Position numbers and translations under genes: made by a program | From: Phoronis australis | Lineage: Eukaryota; Phoronida; Phoronidae | Length of the DNA: 64,000 nt | Reading direction: 5' to 3' | NCBI GenBank assembly: GCA_002633005.1 | Contig: NMRA01000413.1 | Span: forward strand, 272,790-336,789 | Shown here: one piece after another, positions 10,637 to 25,600 of the stretch | Layout: each line of letters starts with the position of its first letter | Numbering within the stretch: position 1 is the first letter of the stretch | The notes under the pieces: model-generated | What the model was told of the DNA's origin: nothing | The model's input: only the letters and a program-made list of their open reading frames with translations | The model's database searches: none

Positions 10637-13600
10637 GTAAGTCGTTTTAGTGGCTCCTGCCTTAATGATGGTCATTTTCTGTCTAAAGCGCAGAAGCAAT
10701 CATCCAATTCTCTTCTTGTCGGTATGTTGAAATGATAGGTTCGTGCAATCCTAATTCCCTTGCTGTCATAATTCTGCACATTTTGATTAAAATTGTTATT
10801 GGGTTTAGAATAGTGCCGGTTATACTACTTTCATTGACCGATGGTTACATCATGGCCAGCCTTAGACTATAATAATCATCAGCAGCTACAAGGCAGGACG
10901 TGCCCGGAGTGTCCATAGCAAGCAAGTGCTCCAACAAACTGCTTTTCATAGAATAACACGAATTGAAAACAGAATTCATATGCCAACGCAATTTGTTTTT
11001 ATGACTTTGGGATCATGGCGCTACGCATGTATACACCTAGACCAATAGGTTACACAGAATTCAACGAGCTCTTGTTTGTAAAGAAATTTTGGATTAATTG
11101 ATGTGTTTACCCACATTTTCCAACACTATGGAAATCTGGTTTTCTTAACAAAATCTGAACTGTGTGAGAATGTACTTCGGGAATAGTTGACTTTTGGGAA
11201 TGGGTGTGAATGTGTTAATAGGAGGGCCGAGATGGGATGAAAGAGTGGGTGAAATTTGTCTTAACGACCCTTCATTTGTCTTGATTCAGAATGGCCTGAA
11301 TGAGGTCTTCCCTGCTACTTGGCTCCCACTCTTGTTTGGTTACAGAGAACGCGCTGAAATTTTACCCGGCATAAGAGATCAGAGATTTTTATTTACGTCT
11401 GATACCACGTATTCGTAAATAAGTAATCGTGATGAACCTTGCAAACGTTTGACGCTGAATAATTGATGCTTCTCTGCCGTAGGATAGTTTATAAATCATT
11501 ATTATGGAAAACAAACTACATTGTATATTTTACTAGACAATGGCTGCACTGAGTTAATTTATTTAACTGTAGTATTCACACCAGACTTCCGGCAAATATT
11601 TAATTTAAAAAAATGGTTCTAAATTTGATTCCCTGATTTCGTAATACATGTATGAAATCAAATGTCGAATATTTCCTAAATTGAAATATTTTCAGCCTGG
11701 CTGGGGACGACAAAGAAGCTCTAAATGTGAAAAAACACCTGTGTTAAAAGTGTATCGCTATCGTTTTTTTACTGCAAACAACATTCTGCCGTTCAACAAT
11801 CAGCTACCTTAAGTCGAGGTTGTTTTTCCAACCACTGGCAACGTTGATTTATATGTACAAGAAACACCTGAAAAGGTATTCTCGCAAAAAGTTCCAAAAA
11901 TAGAAAACCCCAGTTATCAAATCAGTCGATCTGAATCCCATGTTGAACGCTGGTAAATGGTGACCTGCGACTATCCGGAGAGTCACACATTCTAAAGCGG
12001 AAAAGTCCTGGGGTAGACCGCTATTTTGCACCTGTGCCGTGGGCTGCTAAAACACTTGAATTCCCCTTCTACCGAGATGATGCGGAAAGCCACGGGTCCT
12101 TATGGTAGGGGATCATCTTAAAAAGGTCAGTGTTTTGAAGGAGACTGTTTAGCATGGTGCACCTCTGCTGTAGCCATTGATTGGGACATGGTGAACCATC
12201 CTATCTTTCTTGTGCTTGTGTGAGGTGATGTAAATAGTTATGCTCGACTCTGTATTTAGACTAAACACGATCTGTGCTCCGACAACCCGTCGTCATCAGT
12301 TATTGCAAAACAGGTTTGTTTGAGTAGTCTGTACCTGGGTTTACATAGTTTCGATGAATGTTACACATTTTATTAGTTCATTCATACAAACATACATTCT
12401 CTCCGGACCGTGTAAATAAAGTTTGAATAGTTCAAATCAATATTGCCACACGTGTGTACAACAACTACTTAATTTATGAGCCACTGCATGCCAGTGCTAT
12501 CACACGGCTAGTGGAGAATTCGCGTATCCATGTGACGTTTGCTGGCGTAAATATGTCTTTTCTATAAGTTTAATATCCACAAATATCTCATGATCTCCTT
12601 CCAAAAATCCCTTTATTCAGATAATACGCGTAAAATATATTCTTTTTCCTCGGCAATGTTCTGAAATATGTTCTTGTATACGGGTGTTTTCTCAACTGTA
12701 AACTTCTCTTTCAAGTTGTCATAATCGTCTCAGTCGGGGCTTATCTAGTTTATAACCACCTCTGCTTTTAAGAGCGTTTTCAGTTGATGGAACAAGAAGT
12801 GATTGAAGTCTTAAGTCAGATTTTTTTCATTCCCAATTTGCTGTTACTGAACAATGTTTTTGCCATTAAATTATTTGTACATCATGTCGCAGCAAAAAAT
12901 TATCAAATATCTGAGTAACTAACAGCTCTTGATATGTGCTGAACGGTTATGTGCTCTAATGAAATCAAACTATTTTCGACATCTTTCTGAGCATGAGACA
13001 AAATTTATGATTTCTCATGAAACAGACCCCGGAAGCTTACGTGATCACTCTCCGATACAGTATCCGCCTCCAGGAGTCCCTAGGCAGGAGAACTTACATC
13101 CAGACGGCAGTTGGTTGATGAATTCAACTATGTCATGTTAAATTACCCCACTCCATTAGGCATCAAAAGATCTAAGCAGGCTGATTACGGATAACAAGCC
13201 CCGGGCTGTTTTTCTTAAAAAGAGTCTGTGAAGCGTCATAACAAGCACGGTTGACAGGGACTGACAAACCCTACAATGGCTAACGCTTAAATTTGCAATA
13301 AGCTTTATTTCTTGCTGCGATTAAACCGTCAGTCTGATCAAGTTTATATAACAGCCGCACGCAAAAGTCAAAGTATTTATCATAACTTTTCTCAATTAAC
13401 CCACGAAGCACACACAAAATGTCTATGTAGTAAACACAGCGACAGGCGAATGTCACGTCTCGGACTACGATACATACAGGTGGAGGAACGTTAACCTTGC
13501 ACTAGGTTTCAAAAACGGCTTCGAGCAATAAATTTTATGCAATAGTGATCAAGGAAAACGTTGACACAACACCTTGCGTCAAAGCATAGAAGGCTTGTCT

Positions 13601-16600
13601 TTTTGATGACGTTGTACTCTGGTCTTTGGTACACTTGATAAGCTTCCGGTGCAGACGTCTCCCTGTGACAGACACTGACAATGGAAACTCGCTCTAAAGC
13701 GATGACCAACGCGTTCGCCAGAATTATTCAAGAGAACAAAATGCAGATTCCATCCCGATCAGCAAAACAGCACGGAGTGCATAATTTTCGTAATTGTCTA
13801 GTCGCATTGTCAAGATTGCAAACAGACCAATCATTGAAATTGCTGTTGGCCAACATTTGCATACGAGCAGGAGGGTTGAAGTTGAAGAATATGAACGTAA
13901 CACTGACTTACATTCATGATTGTAATCATTTTAACCACGATAAAATTTAGTTGGCCGTTATGTCAGTTACATATAGGTCTACTGTCTGTTTTGTTGAGAA
14001 GTTGTCTTATTCCAACTCGGGTGTTGTTGAGAAGTTGCCAATGTATTCCAACCCGGGTGTATGTTGAGAAGTTGTTGTATATTTCAAGTCGGGTGTTTCT
14101 TGAGAAAGGTAACTCACTTCGGCAACCGTGAAGAGAAACTGACAGGGACATTCATGACGTCTCACATTCAGGCAGAAACAAGTGCAACTGAGTCCGTACT
14201 GACTAACCGTTAACGTCGCAAGCAGATTTAATTGTTGATCTCATAAAACATTCGACATATTTATTGTCGTTAAAGATCTATTTCAGCATTTCCTTTCTTC
14301 ATTCGAGGGAAGTACACTCGGCCAGTCACAGCGGAGTCATGCCATAAGGCTTGTTATCCGCGCGTAACGTCACGTGTTTTTCTCAAGCACACCACGGCGA
14401 TATCTCGCAGATTTGCCTGGTCGTGCCAAACTCGTTAAACTCTCGATTTACTGAACGGACGCTTGAGCCCAGGGTCAAATCCCCGAACTTAGGCTCGACT
14501 GAGACTCAAATTCGAAACTTAACCAATCACTGCTGCTTCTCTATTCGAGTACATACACTGTATTTGTAGGTTTACTCGAAGCCATGTAAATCAATTTTAA
14601 AGTCGAGTTTCGTCTACAGAGAATATAGAACGCCGACTCCTGTACTTTGATAGCATCTTAATCAAAAACAAAATTGAAAATTCGGAATTCCTGGCACCCA
14701 GCATCAATATTTGTTTCATGAAAGCAATCAATGGAACGTCAATTGGCTTTTTATTTGACAAATACAGTGCTGGGGGTAGCACTCCGGTCAAGCATTCTAA
14801 GCGAAGGAACTGGTCAGTGAAGTAAAATCTCTCCATTCTTGTTATGTCGAAGTTAATTCTTCTAGTCATAAGAACTTTGAGGGCGCGTTCACAATACCGT
14901 GAGCCAATCGCATTCTTCGTTGGTTATTGTGATACAACAATTCAGTTTAGTGGGATTTGTTTATTCAAAGAACCAGCGTTGAACCAACACATTTTAGTTG
15001 AATTCTTGATAACCACCACATCCTATTGTTGCAGTGTTTTTTATAGTCGCAAAAGGACGCACCTGGTAAATAGGAGCATGAATAGAAAAGGAGAATGAAC
15101 TTCCGAAGTCTATACATAAACCTTTATGTTCCAAGTTGTCGTACAATTAAATTATATGGTCTTTTGCCAGCAGTGGAAAAGAATCGGTACAGACGTGAGT
15201 GCAGGATCTTGACCAAATGTGTGCGTGGCTGTAATAAAGAGGTGCAGTGCCCCTGGACCCCCATCAATCCTTGTCTGCCCCTTTGGATCCGTGTCTATCT
15301 AATCACTTTGGTCTTCATTATTTGCGTGAATGGAATGACAAGCACTAGAGCGGTTTAAATTTTTGCAGATTCCCCTTCAAATTTGAACAGTGTTACTATA
15401 AATAGTTCAACTGCAACATTTTTTCAAATACAACTGGTCAGGTGGCGCTTGCTGGCTACATCAGATATTTGTTTTTACGTGTGAAGGACTCATTTAGTCA
15501 GTTTGAAACGATGTAGAAAACAGTAAGTTTCATGTACTTTATGCAATGCCAGTGGTGGCCTGGGCACAGACCTAACTTTATGGACTGTCAGTGTTGGCAT
15601 GGGCACAGACCTATAGTAACTAAAGTGGAAACGAAATGTGCAAAATGGCATTGAATCACAGATAAAGTTGTTAGAAATGAAAACATTATCAGAAGTGTTA
15701 CTAATTGATTAACTGAAAAATAATCGATATAAGTAAGGAACCATCATTTTTTTCACGTTAAATCCTTTGACTCATGTTGCACTGAATGACCTCCACTCTA
15801 GTTTTTTGTTGTCAAAGAAGCGATTGTGATTGTAATCAGTTAGCAAATGCCAACAAATGAATCCGTGAATCATTACTTTAGAGTTCCTCGTCTTATAATA
15901 CACCAAAGGAGATAGCTTTCGGCCAGTGCACCAGGCGACAATAAGCAAAATAAGTAGGCCTCAATGTAGGTAAAACAACAATTGACTAGGCAGGACCAGT
16001 GGCGCGTTCTCTAGCGAAAGAATCTAAAATAATCGCACGTTGAGGCTATTGAGATCACGCTCGCTCGGTACGTTATTCATCATTTCCACCTATGATGTTA
16101 CCGTATTGTCTATACATGAATAAAGACAGGTGGTGCAACGATTTTCAAGTGCAGTCCATATTTTAGAATACCTTGAAGTCTGTTAAGGCGATCCCATTAA
16201 GTCTTGAGGCAAAGCAGATATCCACTGGTGTCCTGGTAATCGTCTCAATCGCATCTCCCTTTCATTTTAATCTTTGAGTTTGTACACTTCAAAATAACAA
16301 ATAATTCTTTTGTTCACTCTTCAGTTAGCTGATGTTTCACTGTTGTGCTTGAACTGAAATCATATTTGACCTCAAAAGATCCCGTAACTTTAGGGTCAAT
16401 TAAACAATCTTGAACTTCACTAAAGAAACGGTTTATTAGTTTTTCAAACAAGACCAAAGCCAGATAGAGCCTGTTATTTTTAGAATATAAATAACTAATT
16501 TTGTAATAATCGTTTTCACAAACTTAAAGGAGAATATCGTCTTAATCGGTCTCTATCCACATCACCTCGTATACGGTCGATCTTACCTCGCCGAGAGGTG

Positions 16601-19600
16601 TCGCGTTAACGTGTGAGGAAGGTGAGAAAACGACCCAGCGACGTCAGTGGTTCTTTTGCAGAGTGAGTGCCGCTATGGTGTGTTGTATCGCTCCCGCTTG
16701 TGCCAACAATGAACCTGCGAGGAAAGCAGGTATATCGCTTTTTCGATTTCCTCGAGAGCCCGAAATGCTTCGAAAGTGGCTCGCGGCAGTGAAGAATGGA
16801 AAGTACGCCATTAATACCAAGCATGAGGCCGTGAAACATCTCCGTGTCTGTGGTCGGCATTTCGTCGACAGTGATTTAACTGGCGAATGCCGGCTTAGCA
16901 AACAGCTCATGCAAGGGCAGAAAAGGAGACTGATGAGCACTCGTTTAAGTCGGGATTGCAAGTTGCCATGTTGGCTTATTTTTATTGTTCCAAATGAATT
17001 ATTCTCACCCTAACCAATGCTTTTATAAAACTGTAACAAAGTGTCAAAGTCTCTCTCATTAGATACTATTTGTAATGCCGTTGGAGTGTTCGTGAGTGCA
17101 ATTGTTTTGAGAAGCCAGCACTGTAGATACATCGAGGCCGTGTGAGCGCATGCTAATTCAGTGTTTGCTGACAGAAGGCTGTTGTGAAACAATAACTCGA
17201 TTCTATGTGCTATGGTCACATGTTAGGGGAATCTTTATTAAGATATACATATACAGTAGTCGAATCATTGTTACTGTGCAACTTTTGCCCTAATAGTTCT
17301 GTGGAAGGGGAACCTGACATCGTGGCCACCGATGAGTAAGAAGATTTGAAGTTTCGCGGCTAATCCAACAAAATAATCCCGTGCACATTATTTCTTTGGC
17401 TCACTAGTATAGTCTTTTCGTGGCTTGAAATTTAGTTTCCAACTTTGGATGGTTTATGTTCGTGATGTCTTCAGTCAGGCCGCGACGGGCGTGATCGGGT
17501 TCCGAGTCACTGGCTGGGATAACAAGCGTTTTTTGTACTTAGAACTGAAAAAATCGCCAGTCTAAAATTACAATACACAGCAATGTTCTCCTGTCTATAT
17601 TTCACGGAATAACAATTCGAATTTATCACCGAACTCCCACGGTAAATTAGCCCACCGAACTTTGTAGGCTACAGCACGTTCAAATACATATAAATCCGTA
17701 ACAGCGATACAAAACAACACGTTTGTTCAAGAACTCGATGTGTTTGTTAGGCTTACATAGAATTTTGATAATTCATTGTTGTAAAACGATGAATTCAAGC
17801 GATAAGCTGACACCAGTAAGCGTGTTGTGAACTGGTGAACAGACTGCGTTCGATCCTGTGACGTCATTGGTTAATTTCAACACCTCCATTTGGCGCCAGT
17901 TGTCAGGTAATAGACCTGTACTTGCTGTTATCGAGTGGGGCTATTCAATCTAAATTGATACAAAATAATTTGTTTTTGGTCGCATTCTCCTTTAACGCTT
18001 CCGCTTGCTTGAAGGGGCACTAAACCATTTTTGGTGATTTCAACAAATCCTTGTTATGTATTCTGCTAATGCACCATTGGTGTACCACATTAACAAATGA
18101 TGAAGGCAGTTCAACTAAAATGCTTACTCACTGTGTCACAGAAAGGATGTTACTGCTCTTGGTGTATGTATTTCCCACAGCTGCCATAAAGCAGAGGACA
18201 CGCTTATTCAAGGAGTTTTCAAATTTCCTCCAAAATTGTTTTAGAGACATGGTAAGAAAATCGTTGTTAATACCTGTCAATAAGTCAAAACTGGGAATTC
18301 TGTGTTTATTCTGGTATTACAAGTTCACACACGGCATTTCAACTACGCAATAAAAATAAGCCAATTCCATAGAATATTAGCCGTTAATATATAACATATT
18401 TTTTTCTTATTAGCACGTGCATTTGAGAATCATTGCTGTCAAATGTTCAGCGCATTCAGTCTCTCACTTGGGTGACAAATTAGGTGAACTTCGCCGAGTC
18501 AGTCAATGCTGTGAAAATATAACGCCGAGAAAATGTTCAATCGTTCGCATGGAATTCAAGGAAATAATGGTATGGCCGGTTAAAAATATGTTATATGCGA
18601 CAAATGTTACAAGAATCAGCCAATCAAAAGTGATCAAGAGGATTATTGGCCTCAAAAAAGGAGGTCGTTTTGTGATTCAAACACGAGTGCAGTGAACGTT
18701 ACTGTAGAGGTAAAATTTAATATTCGATATATTTGTTTGTACGGTTTTACGCTCGAGAAATATATTTCTAGTTCCTTCTAAAAAAGGTAGGCTCGAAAAC
18801 GCCGAGGATCGGATTTTGCTTTTTTACAAGTAGGCCAACGCATTTAATGCATTATGGAAATTGACGAAAATTGTATCGAGTGAGCATGAGTCGGTGAGAT
18901 GACGGTTTTACTTTGGCAATATCTAGCGAAGATTGGTCTGATTTCGCAATACTCGCAAGAAACTAGTCTTACATAATCTGTAGACGACACTTTGATGCAA
19001 TATTGTGGGAAAACCTGTGGCAAAAGTTTTTCGGGGACTCTGAAAGTTAACAACAAAAACATTTTAAATATGTCTACGAGTTTTGTATGTGGGGCTATGA
19101 AGATGCTGATTTACAGAGGCAAAAGACACAAGGTGCAAAGAACATTGCTACGCTTTAGCACTATTTTGGTGGACGTTTAATCTTCCATACCACGTAGTCA
19201 CCAAATTGTTGGTGAATTTGATTTTTAATGAGCAATTATAAAAGTAATGTCCACGTTGTTACAATTTTCCTACGCAGACATTAGTTCATCATCGCACCTT
19301 TGCAACAGGCGGAGTCAATCTCTCCAACTACATTTTCTTTGACCGTGCCCGCCTACATTTATTTAATGGTCTATTATTGATCTTATGGACCCCAAAACAG
19401 GACCCTGAAACTAGTAATGATCGCTCAATCGAGTAATCGGATCAATGTGCGTTTACAACCTGATCAAGTAATGGTAAGGGTCGTTGACGGCCAAGTAATC
19501 GAACATAACTTCCAGGATTCGTCGACGCACAAGTTTTTGATCAATACAGCGTCGCTTTGATTGACAGGGTGTTTCTTTTGGTACGTTCACTGCTGTTGAA

Positions 19601-22600
19601 GCAACGATTGGACTTGAAGTTCAGCTGGGATTAGCAGCAACATGGTTAAAGCCACTGCTAAGACACCCTGCAACTTAGTCAATGGAACGCCAATGTGTAC
19701 TTTTGAGAACGAGCTCGTTGCATTCATTCATATGAGTGCCCTGCAGCCGTTATAGTACAATGCCCGCCAGAATCAGGTTCGTCGCTGTGAAATGACTGTC
19801 GCAATTCCTATTAATATTTTCAAATTCTAGTGGGGAATATAGTTATTTTAAATTCAAAATATGGAAAACACAGTTATTGCACAGCCGTACCATCACATAT
19901 GCGTGATAAGTTAAAATTGAGTCTTTACTGCCTAGGGTGACGTTTTCTATACTGTGGTCGGATTGGAGCTCATAAGGGCTATTTCTGTCTTAACAAACCG
20001 TTTCATTTGCATTTTGAGCTGTTGAAGCAGTGTTCAATATACATTTGGGTAAGACTTAAGATATGGGTGAAACCGCCACACTGTGCTGTATTCAGTGACA
20101 TGTCGGTTGCACTACCGGTTTATTCTAGAATAGTTGTCAGCCTTTTGGGATTGTCTTACACGCTATTTATTTAACTAAGTTAATTTTTGTAGGTCTGGAT
20201 AAGATATCGATGCCTTCAATGTGTAGATAACTGATGGTGCTATTTCGAATGCAAATCACTAGACTTGCGAGATCATAAAGTTTATTACTGTACATACATA
20301 ACCCGTTCTCAATAGTATACACGATTTCACTGATGCAAAAGCGAATGTATATTGTGAACTCGCAAACATGTTCATTGAAAACGCACATCCTCTTTAGTTC
20401 GCTCCGAGCGTTAAGCTTTATGACTTCTTAACCAAAGCCATATCTTGGAGAACAACGACAAGTTAAATTGATGCTGAATGAGTGTAGAGAGCTCGTAAAG
20501 AGATTTATTGTAAAATAAACACAGCATGGAATTACACGAGACACTCATCGAAGGTATATGTGAAACGTCACTCTTAGGGTTTCCTTTGTGCAGAAAGGTT
20601 TCTTCTCCTCAGATGTTTGTCTTACTGACAAGCGCGAGGACAAGTTGGACAATTTTTATAGGACCACGTTGTGGCCTAGAACTCGTTCAACGATGAGACT
20701 GCGCTATCGAATGAAATTAGTTGGAATGGAAACCCCATAAACTTGGGGTGTGGTGTTTAAGTTCCACAACCACATGTTCAGTGTACATGTATCATGTTCA
20801 CCGCAATCTGTGGAGACGGTGTGGCTCAGTCGTTTGCGCTCCGGACTCCCCTTTGGAAGACCCGGGTTCGAATCTTTACTGGCTGGCAATTGGGCACTGC
20901 ACAAAAGTGTCTCCTACTCCTTTAGCTCGGTCTTACTACATGTATGTATGCAAGGGAATGAATGAGAACCTGGATGTAATGTGAAAGCGATTTCTGGGGC
21001 TGCTCTAATATTTTTACCAGAATTTGTGTCCCAGTTTAAAAATACAAATGAATTAAAGCAACGATATCGGTAGTAAGAGATTATTACATTACAGTTGTGT
21101 CGACGAATAAGCTAATCTTGTTTCTGTTTTGTCACAGAAACAATTAAACCTATTATAACTGTTCTTGTAACTCAATGTAACATTACGCTATCATGACGTT
21201 CTGGGACTGAACATTGCGTAGCACAATTTCGTTTTGATTACCAAGTATGCTTACTCTTATTGGAGGCCAAATCAGAGGACGTGTTTAACATTACGTTAAT
21301 GATCTTGTCAGGGAATCGATGGAGTTAGTCGCCAGGTTGTAGTCCACGGTAATGCTTGCTAAATTAACAAATTGCAAGGGCGTTTTGGAGTGTCTTCGTT
21401 TCTATCAAATACAAGCCTAGACAATTAACACTGTATATCGCACAATCTCATTAGGACGAGAGTCAGTTAAATGCAATCTACAGTATATTGTTAGGCTTAA
21501 TCTCATTGGTTTGCTAGTATTGAACAGTGTGACTGAGTAACGACTTGAAGAGACGAAAATGCAGGGAATTTCATGCTCAGTTATATTTCAATGTTTTTCT
21601 TCCGGCTGACAGCACGTTGTTTCTAGGTTTCATACTCCGAGATGCGTTCCGTGTACTTCGAAATGCATGTAATGTGGCAAATTTATATCTGATTTGACAT
21701 AATATAACTTGGTTTAGAATTCTGAATGCGGAATACTTTTGATTTTTTAAAACTCAAAATGGTTTCAAAACTTATAATAGGATCAAAAGCACGTACTGAC
21801 AAATCAGACTGACAAAGTCGTAACCTCTCCATGCCAATGCGAGACAAGATTCTCTGACTTACACGAAACAAATATTACAGTGTACATCCAACTTTCTAAT
21901 GCTGAGGTAACTTGACCACCAAGCACACATTTAGCGAAAGGTATCCTTTTTTCTTTGTCTTGGAATGACGTCACAGGAGCGTCTATTTATAGAACAGGTT
22001 CCAATCAGCAGTGAAGCAGAGCCATTGAAGTTCATTATTCACCTACAGCTTCTCAAAACATGACATTATGGGTGTTTAAAAAGCTGGAATTAAGGCTTCG
22101 AAGGTTACATGTAGTTTTAAGGTTATGTAGAGCCTTACTGACAAGTCTGTACATTAGCCAAATATCTACCAAACTGTAGAATTAAACTTAGCAAAACTAT
22201 GTTTTCTGAAAGCTGAATGCCGACTTTATCCGCCACCAATAAGATTACATGGTCATGCTTTTAGAGTTAAGGTTTATTCATGGAAAAACAACAGGATCAA
22301 TTGCGTGACCAAATTTCGTGTGGTGTAAGACAAAATCTTGAAAATGCTGTTACAGCTCTCTACGTTATACTTTCGTTTTTGTTTTATGCAACTTTAAAGT
22401 TTTTTTTTACAAAAAAGTCGTATCAGTCCTGTGTTTGATAGTCGCAAGTGCAAAAGCAGAACATTTTAAAAACAATTTTTACCAGCGTTTTGGAGAACAG
22501 TGTGTGGAGATTAATATCTGAAGGTTTCATGCGAATCCGTTCAGCCACTTCTTGTCCGGTAGTGTGTGGCATTGTAGATCTTGAACATGGTATTTAAGTT

Positions 22601-25600
22601 AAATTATCAGTAAAAATAAAGTCCTTGTTCATGTCACCATAATTCATAGCATGTTCCAAGCTGGTTTGGTCGAAACTCGGTTATAACATAAAGTAATGAA
22701 ATGGTTCATACATGGAAAATCAGCTAAATTAACTCGAAAATTGCATATTTGCACATATAGACTGTATATCTGACCTAAAATGCAGGTGAACCATCAAAGC
22801 TAATTTATTATGCAATTACAGACAGCCTATAGGTTGTTTTCATACTACGTATACAGAACAGGAAAATATCTTTATCATCATATTGATAGATGTTTGTGTA
22901 TGGTATCAGACATCTTAAGAAAATTAAACGACACATGTTGTACTTTCACGACTTCGCTGGCAAGGCGCAGGCAATATTTTCTTTGTCAGGAAAAATAATA
23001 TTCTTCTTGATGGAGATTTATTCAATAACCCACAAGCTGGTGTTTTATGACATTACTACCACTCGAGTGGTTGATGACGTTGAGGTGAGGATGGACTAGG
23101 TTGCAATGTTCTTAAAGTGCGGGTGGCTACTTTCTTAAGTGATTGAGATCTATATTTGCATATCACGACTGTAGCTTCTGACCTGAAATGCATTTTTCAT
23201 TACCGTGCTCCAGCTAATAAAACCAGACATTTTGCTTACAGATTGGATACAAAATCCCGGACATGATCACGAATGTCATAGATTATTTAACACGACACAG
23301 CCTTAGGATTTCGTGCAGTTGTCTTTCCGGCTCTTTGAAGATCGCTATATATCTTTTGAGCTTCTTACTATTGAATTTGTCGAATAAATTCATGTATTTA
23401 ACATGATGTTTAATGTGGTGGTTACATCAAAATATCCGTGACTTTGGTGGCAAATACGTGTGCATGTCAAAGGTGGGAAGTGAAGGGACGTTATACTGTT
23501 TTGCAGGCGCTTTTGGTTGATTAGGCCTGTCACTTACTACAAAAGATTTTGTAAACATTTTTAATCTATTTGTATAAAAAGGGAAATAATAAAAAACAAA
23601 CAAAAAATGTTCAGCAAGTTCAGACAATGGCTGCCAGTGCAAGTATGCTGAGCGCTTTTGCTTATCCCTTCGAATTTCGAATGACTTAGCTCACTGAGTA
23701 GTCGAGAAGTTCTTCCTATTTTCAAACCCAACCCCGGTACGTATCAAGTTGTCCCGTGATATTCAATCTAATGAAAAGGTGATTCGCCAGGGACAGAGTA
23801 TTTGCGTAGAGCGTCTTGCTCACGGCGTCACGGACCCGAGTTGAATAATTGCTATTTTAATTACTTCAGCTTTTAAAAATGGAATATAAAAGTTGAAAGA
23901 ACCCTTCAAAGTTAGCAAAATTTGCTGAAAGTCCCAAAAACGTCGTATTCGGGAACAATGAAAAACGTTTAATTGTTTATGTGCAACTCACGTATAATGT
24001 CTATGAATTTTTGAATTCATTAAAATACTCACTATGTATTGTCGTTTCGTCGTTATCTTTAAAAACGTGTTTTGTCCGAAAACTAATGCTATGGAAGAGA
24101 TAACAATAACGTTGGTGGCTTTGAAATTCTCTTATTACCTTCAAATGAAATACATGTATAACCACTAACAATCTCATCCAGTCGACCTCACTACTGTACT
24201 TTGTGTGACACTCTCTCCTTAATATTGCATTTCACGAAAGATCGTTACAGGGCTTTTCTCAGAATGTTCAACCGCCATATCATCAAATTGTAAACCACCA
24301 GAGTTGTAAATGACTGGGACGTTACTATTTGTAGACGACAACTTCGTTCACTTTGTCGCACCGCGGTCATATCTGTTGGTACGTCGAACTGGCACACGCA
24401 AAAATGCAATCAGTGTAGTTGTAATTTAATAAACTGTGATTTATCTAGCTACGTGGAGAGAACTGTCTGATTGGCAACACGTACGATGAGTCAAAATCTT
24501 GGTTTCTTAGAACTGTAAGATGTCCAACCAAAATCTGTATGAGTATTATTAGTTCCAAATTATTGGTGAAAATTCTAAAAAACAATATTTGCTTCATTTA
24601 AACGGTGCTTGGCAAATGTTCGAGGAAACGAATCAACGAGATGAACAAGGCATCGTTAGATGCTATTACATTAAGACTCATTTTAATAGAATTTGTTTAC
24701 TTAAAGCATCTGTAAGAGTCACTAGAATCTATACATCTTGAGACATCTATTGCATCAGAACTGACTTAAAGTACAAAAACTCAATTCCTTCTCCGGTTTG
24801 TAGCGTAGTTCCACTTACATTCAGTGAAGAGCCGAGAAGAGGCTAAAGGTATTTTGTGCTTACAGAGAAATGGCGGCATGTGGAATAGAATTATCTTATA
24901 GGCAAAAGTGTCGGTCATCCTTCAACGGTACATGGTAGAATCAGCAATATGTATAAAATAAAAACCTGGAAAATCAAACTCGTTATTCGGACAGTATTAC
25001 TGTAAAATCAGGGACACCATATTTCGAAAACAAAAATGAGAAAACCCATTTGACCATGCTTACGGGTGCGAAGAATTTAAGGGCCAAAACCAAAAGGTGA
25101 AAAGGCTGCAGAACCGATGGTACAAATGCATGGGGTTATGTTCATTAGCGAGTTAGCCGGTGGCACTCTAATTGATTGAAAGGTAACACAGTTATTGCAT
25201 GATCAGTTTGAACGTTATGAACGCGGGCAGAGCAGTTTGTTTGAATTCACAAGGTCAACTTTAAGTCTATTTAGGTCGGTGACAGCAGATTGAATTTCTC
25301 TATGTGTAGTCTTTCTTTTTCGATTGGCACATTGTGTATATGTGCATACAAATGTCTTTAGATTCCACATGTATTACATGGTGTGAAGAAGAAGTGTCTG
25401 CATTATTCACAAGTTATGTCCGTTTTGGCGTCGCTATGTTTTACTTATACCTGAAAATCGTGAAAAGGATATTGGCTGTTTTTGTTGTATTATATCTACC
25501 ACTTCTCCGTTGTGTCATTTTTGAAAGTCGCAACATACACAAATATTTTCTCTTTGACACGCTACCTGCATGGAAATTAGTTTCTGTGTATCATAATTAT

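Larger units (their letters stand above)
10637..16527. other. Neuroligin intron 1, first part
   Basis: No exon recognised. Contains two small tandem repeats (13991-14108, 15548-15621), listed separately. A frame at 13681-13950 (METRSKAM...) is open for 89 codons but has no recognisable domain. A stretch at 14460-14610 rich in CTCGA and CGAAACT motifs resembles the arms of the 1827-2183 foldback element. Confidence 0.4.
16528..17991 (+). mobile_element. Probable TTAA-flanked DNA transposon carrying a THAP frame (Kolobok-like)
   Basis: The left boundary is TTAA (16524-16527) followed by AGGAGAAT; the right boundary is ATTCTCCT followed by TTAA (17992-17995). Together they make a perfect 12-bp inverted match with exact TTAA duplications around a 1464-bp body. 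The body holds a THAP zinc-finger frame. TTAA duplications and THAP domains are associated with Kolobok-type transposons, and TTAA also with piggyBac. I see no transposase domain, so this would be a non-autonomous or decayed copy. The terminal match is short and could be chance alone; the coincidence with TTAA and THAP is what supports the call. Confidence 0.45.

Noticed and set aside
13991-14108. CRISPR-like array
   Set aside because: Units are directly adjacent with no unique spacers; it is a minisatellite in an animal intron.
16644-16961. 105-codon minus-strand frame
   Set aside because: Antisense shadow of the THAP frame, which has the recognisable domain.
20815-20900. Functional tRNA gene
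   Set aside because: A and B boxes are present but there is no closing acceptor stem; a SINE explains it better. The same holds for 5416-5500.
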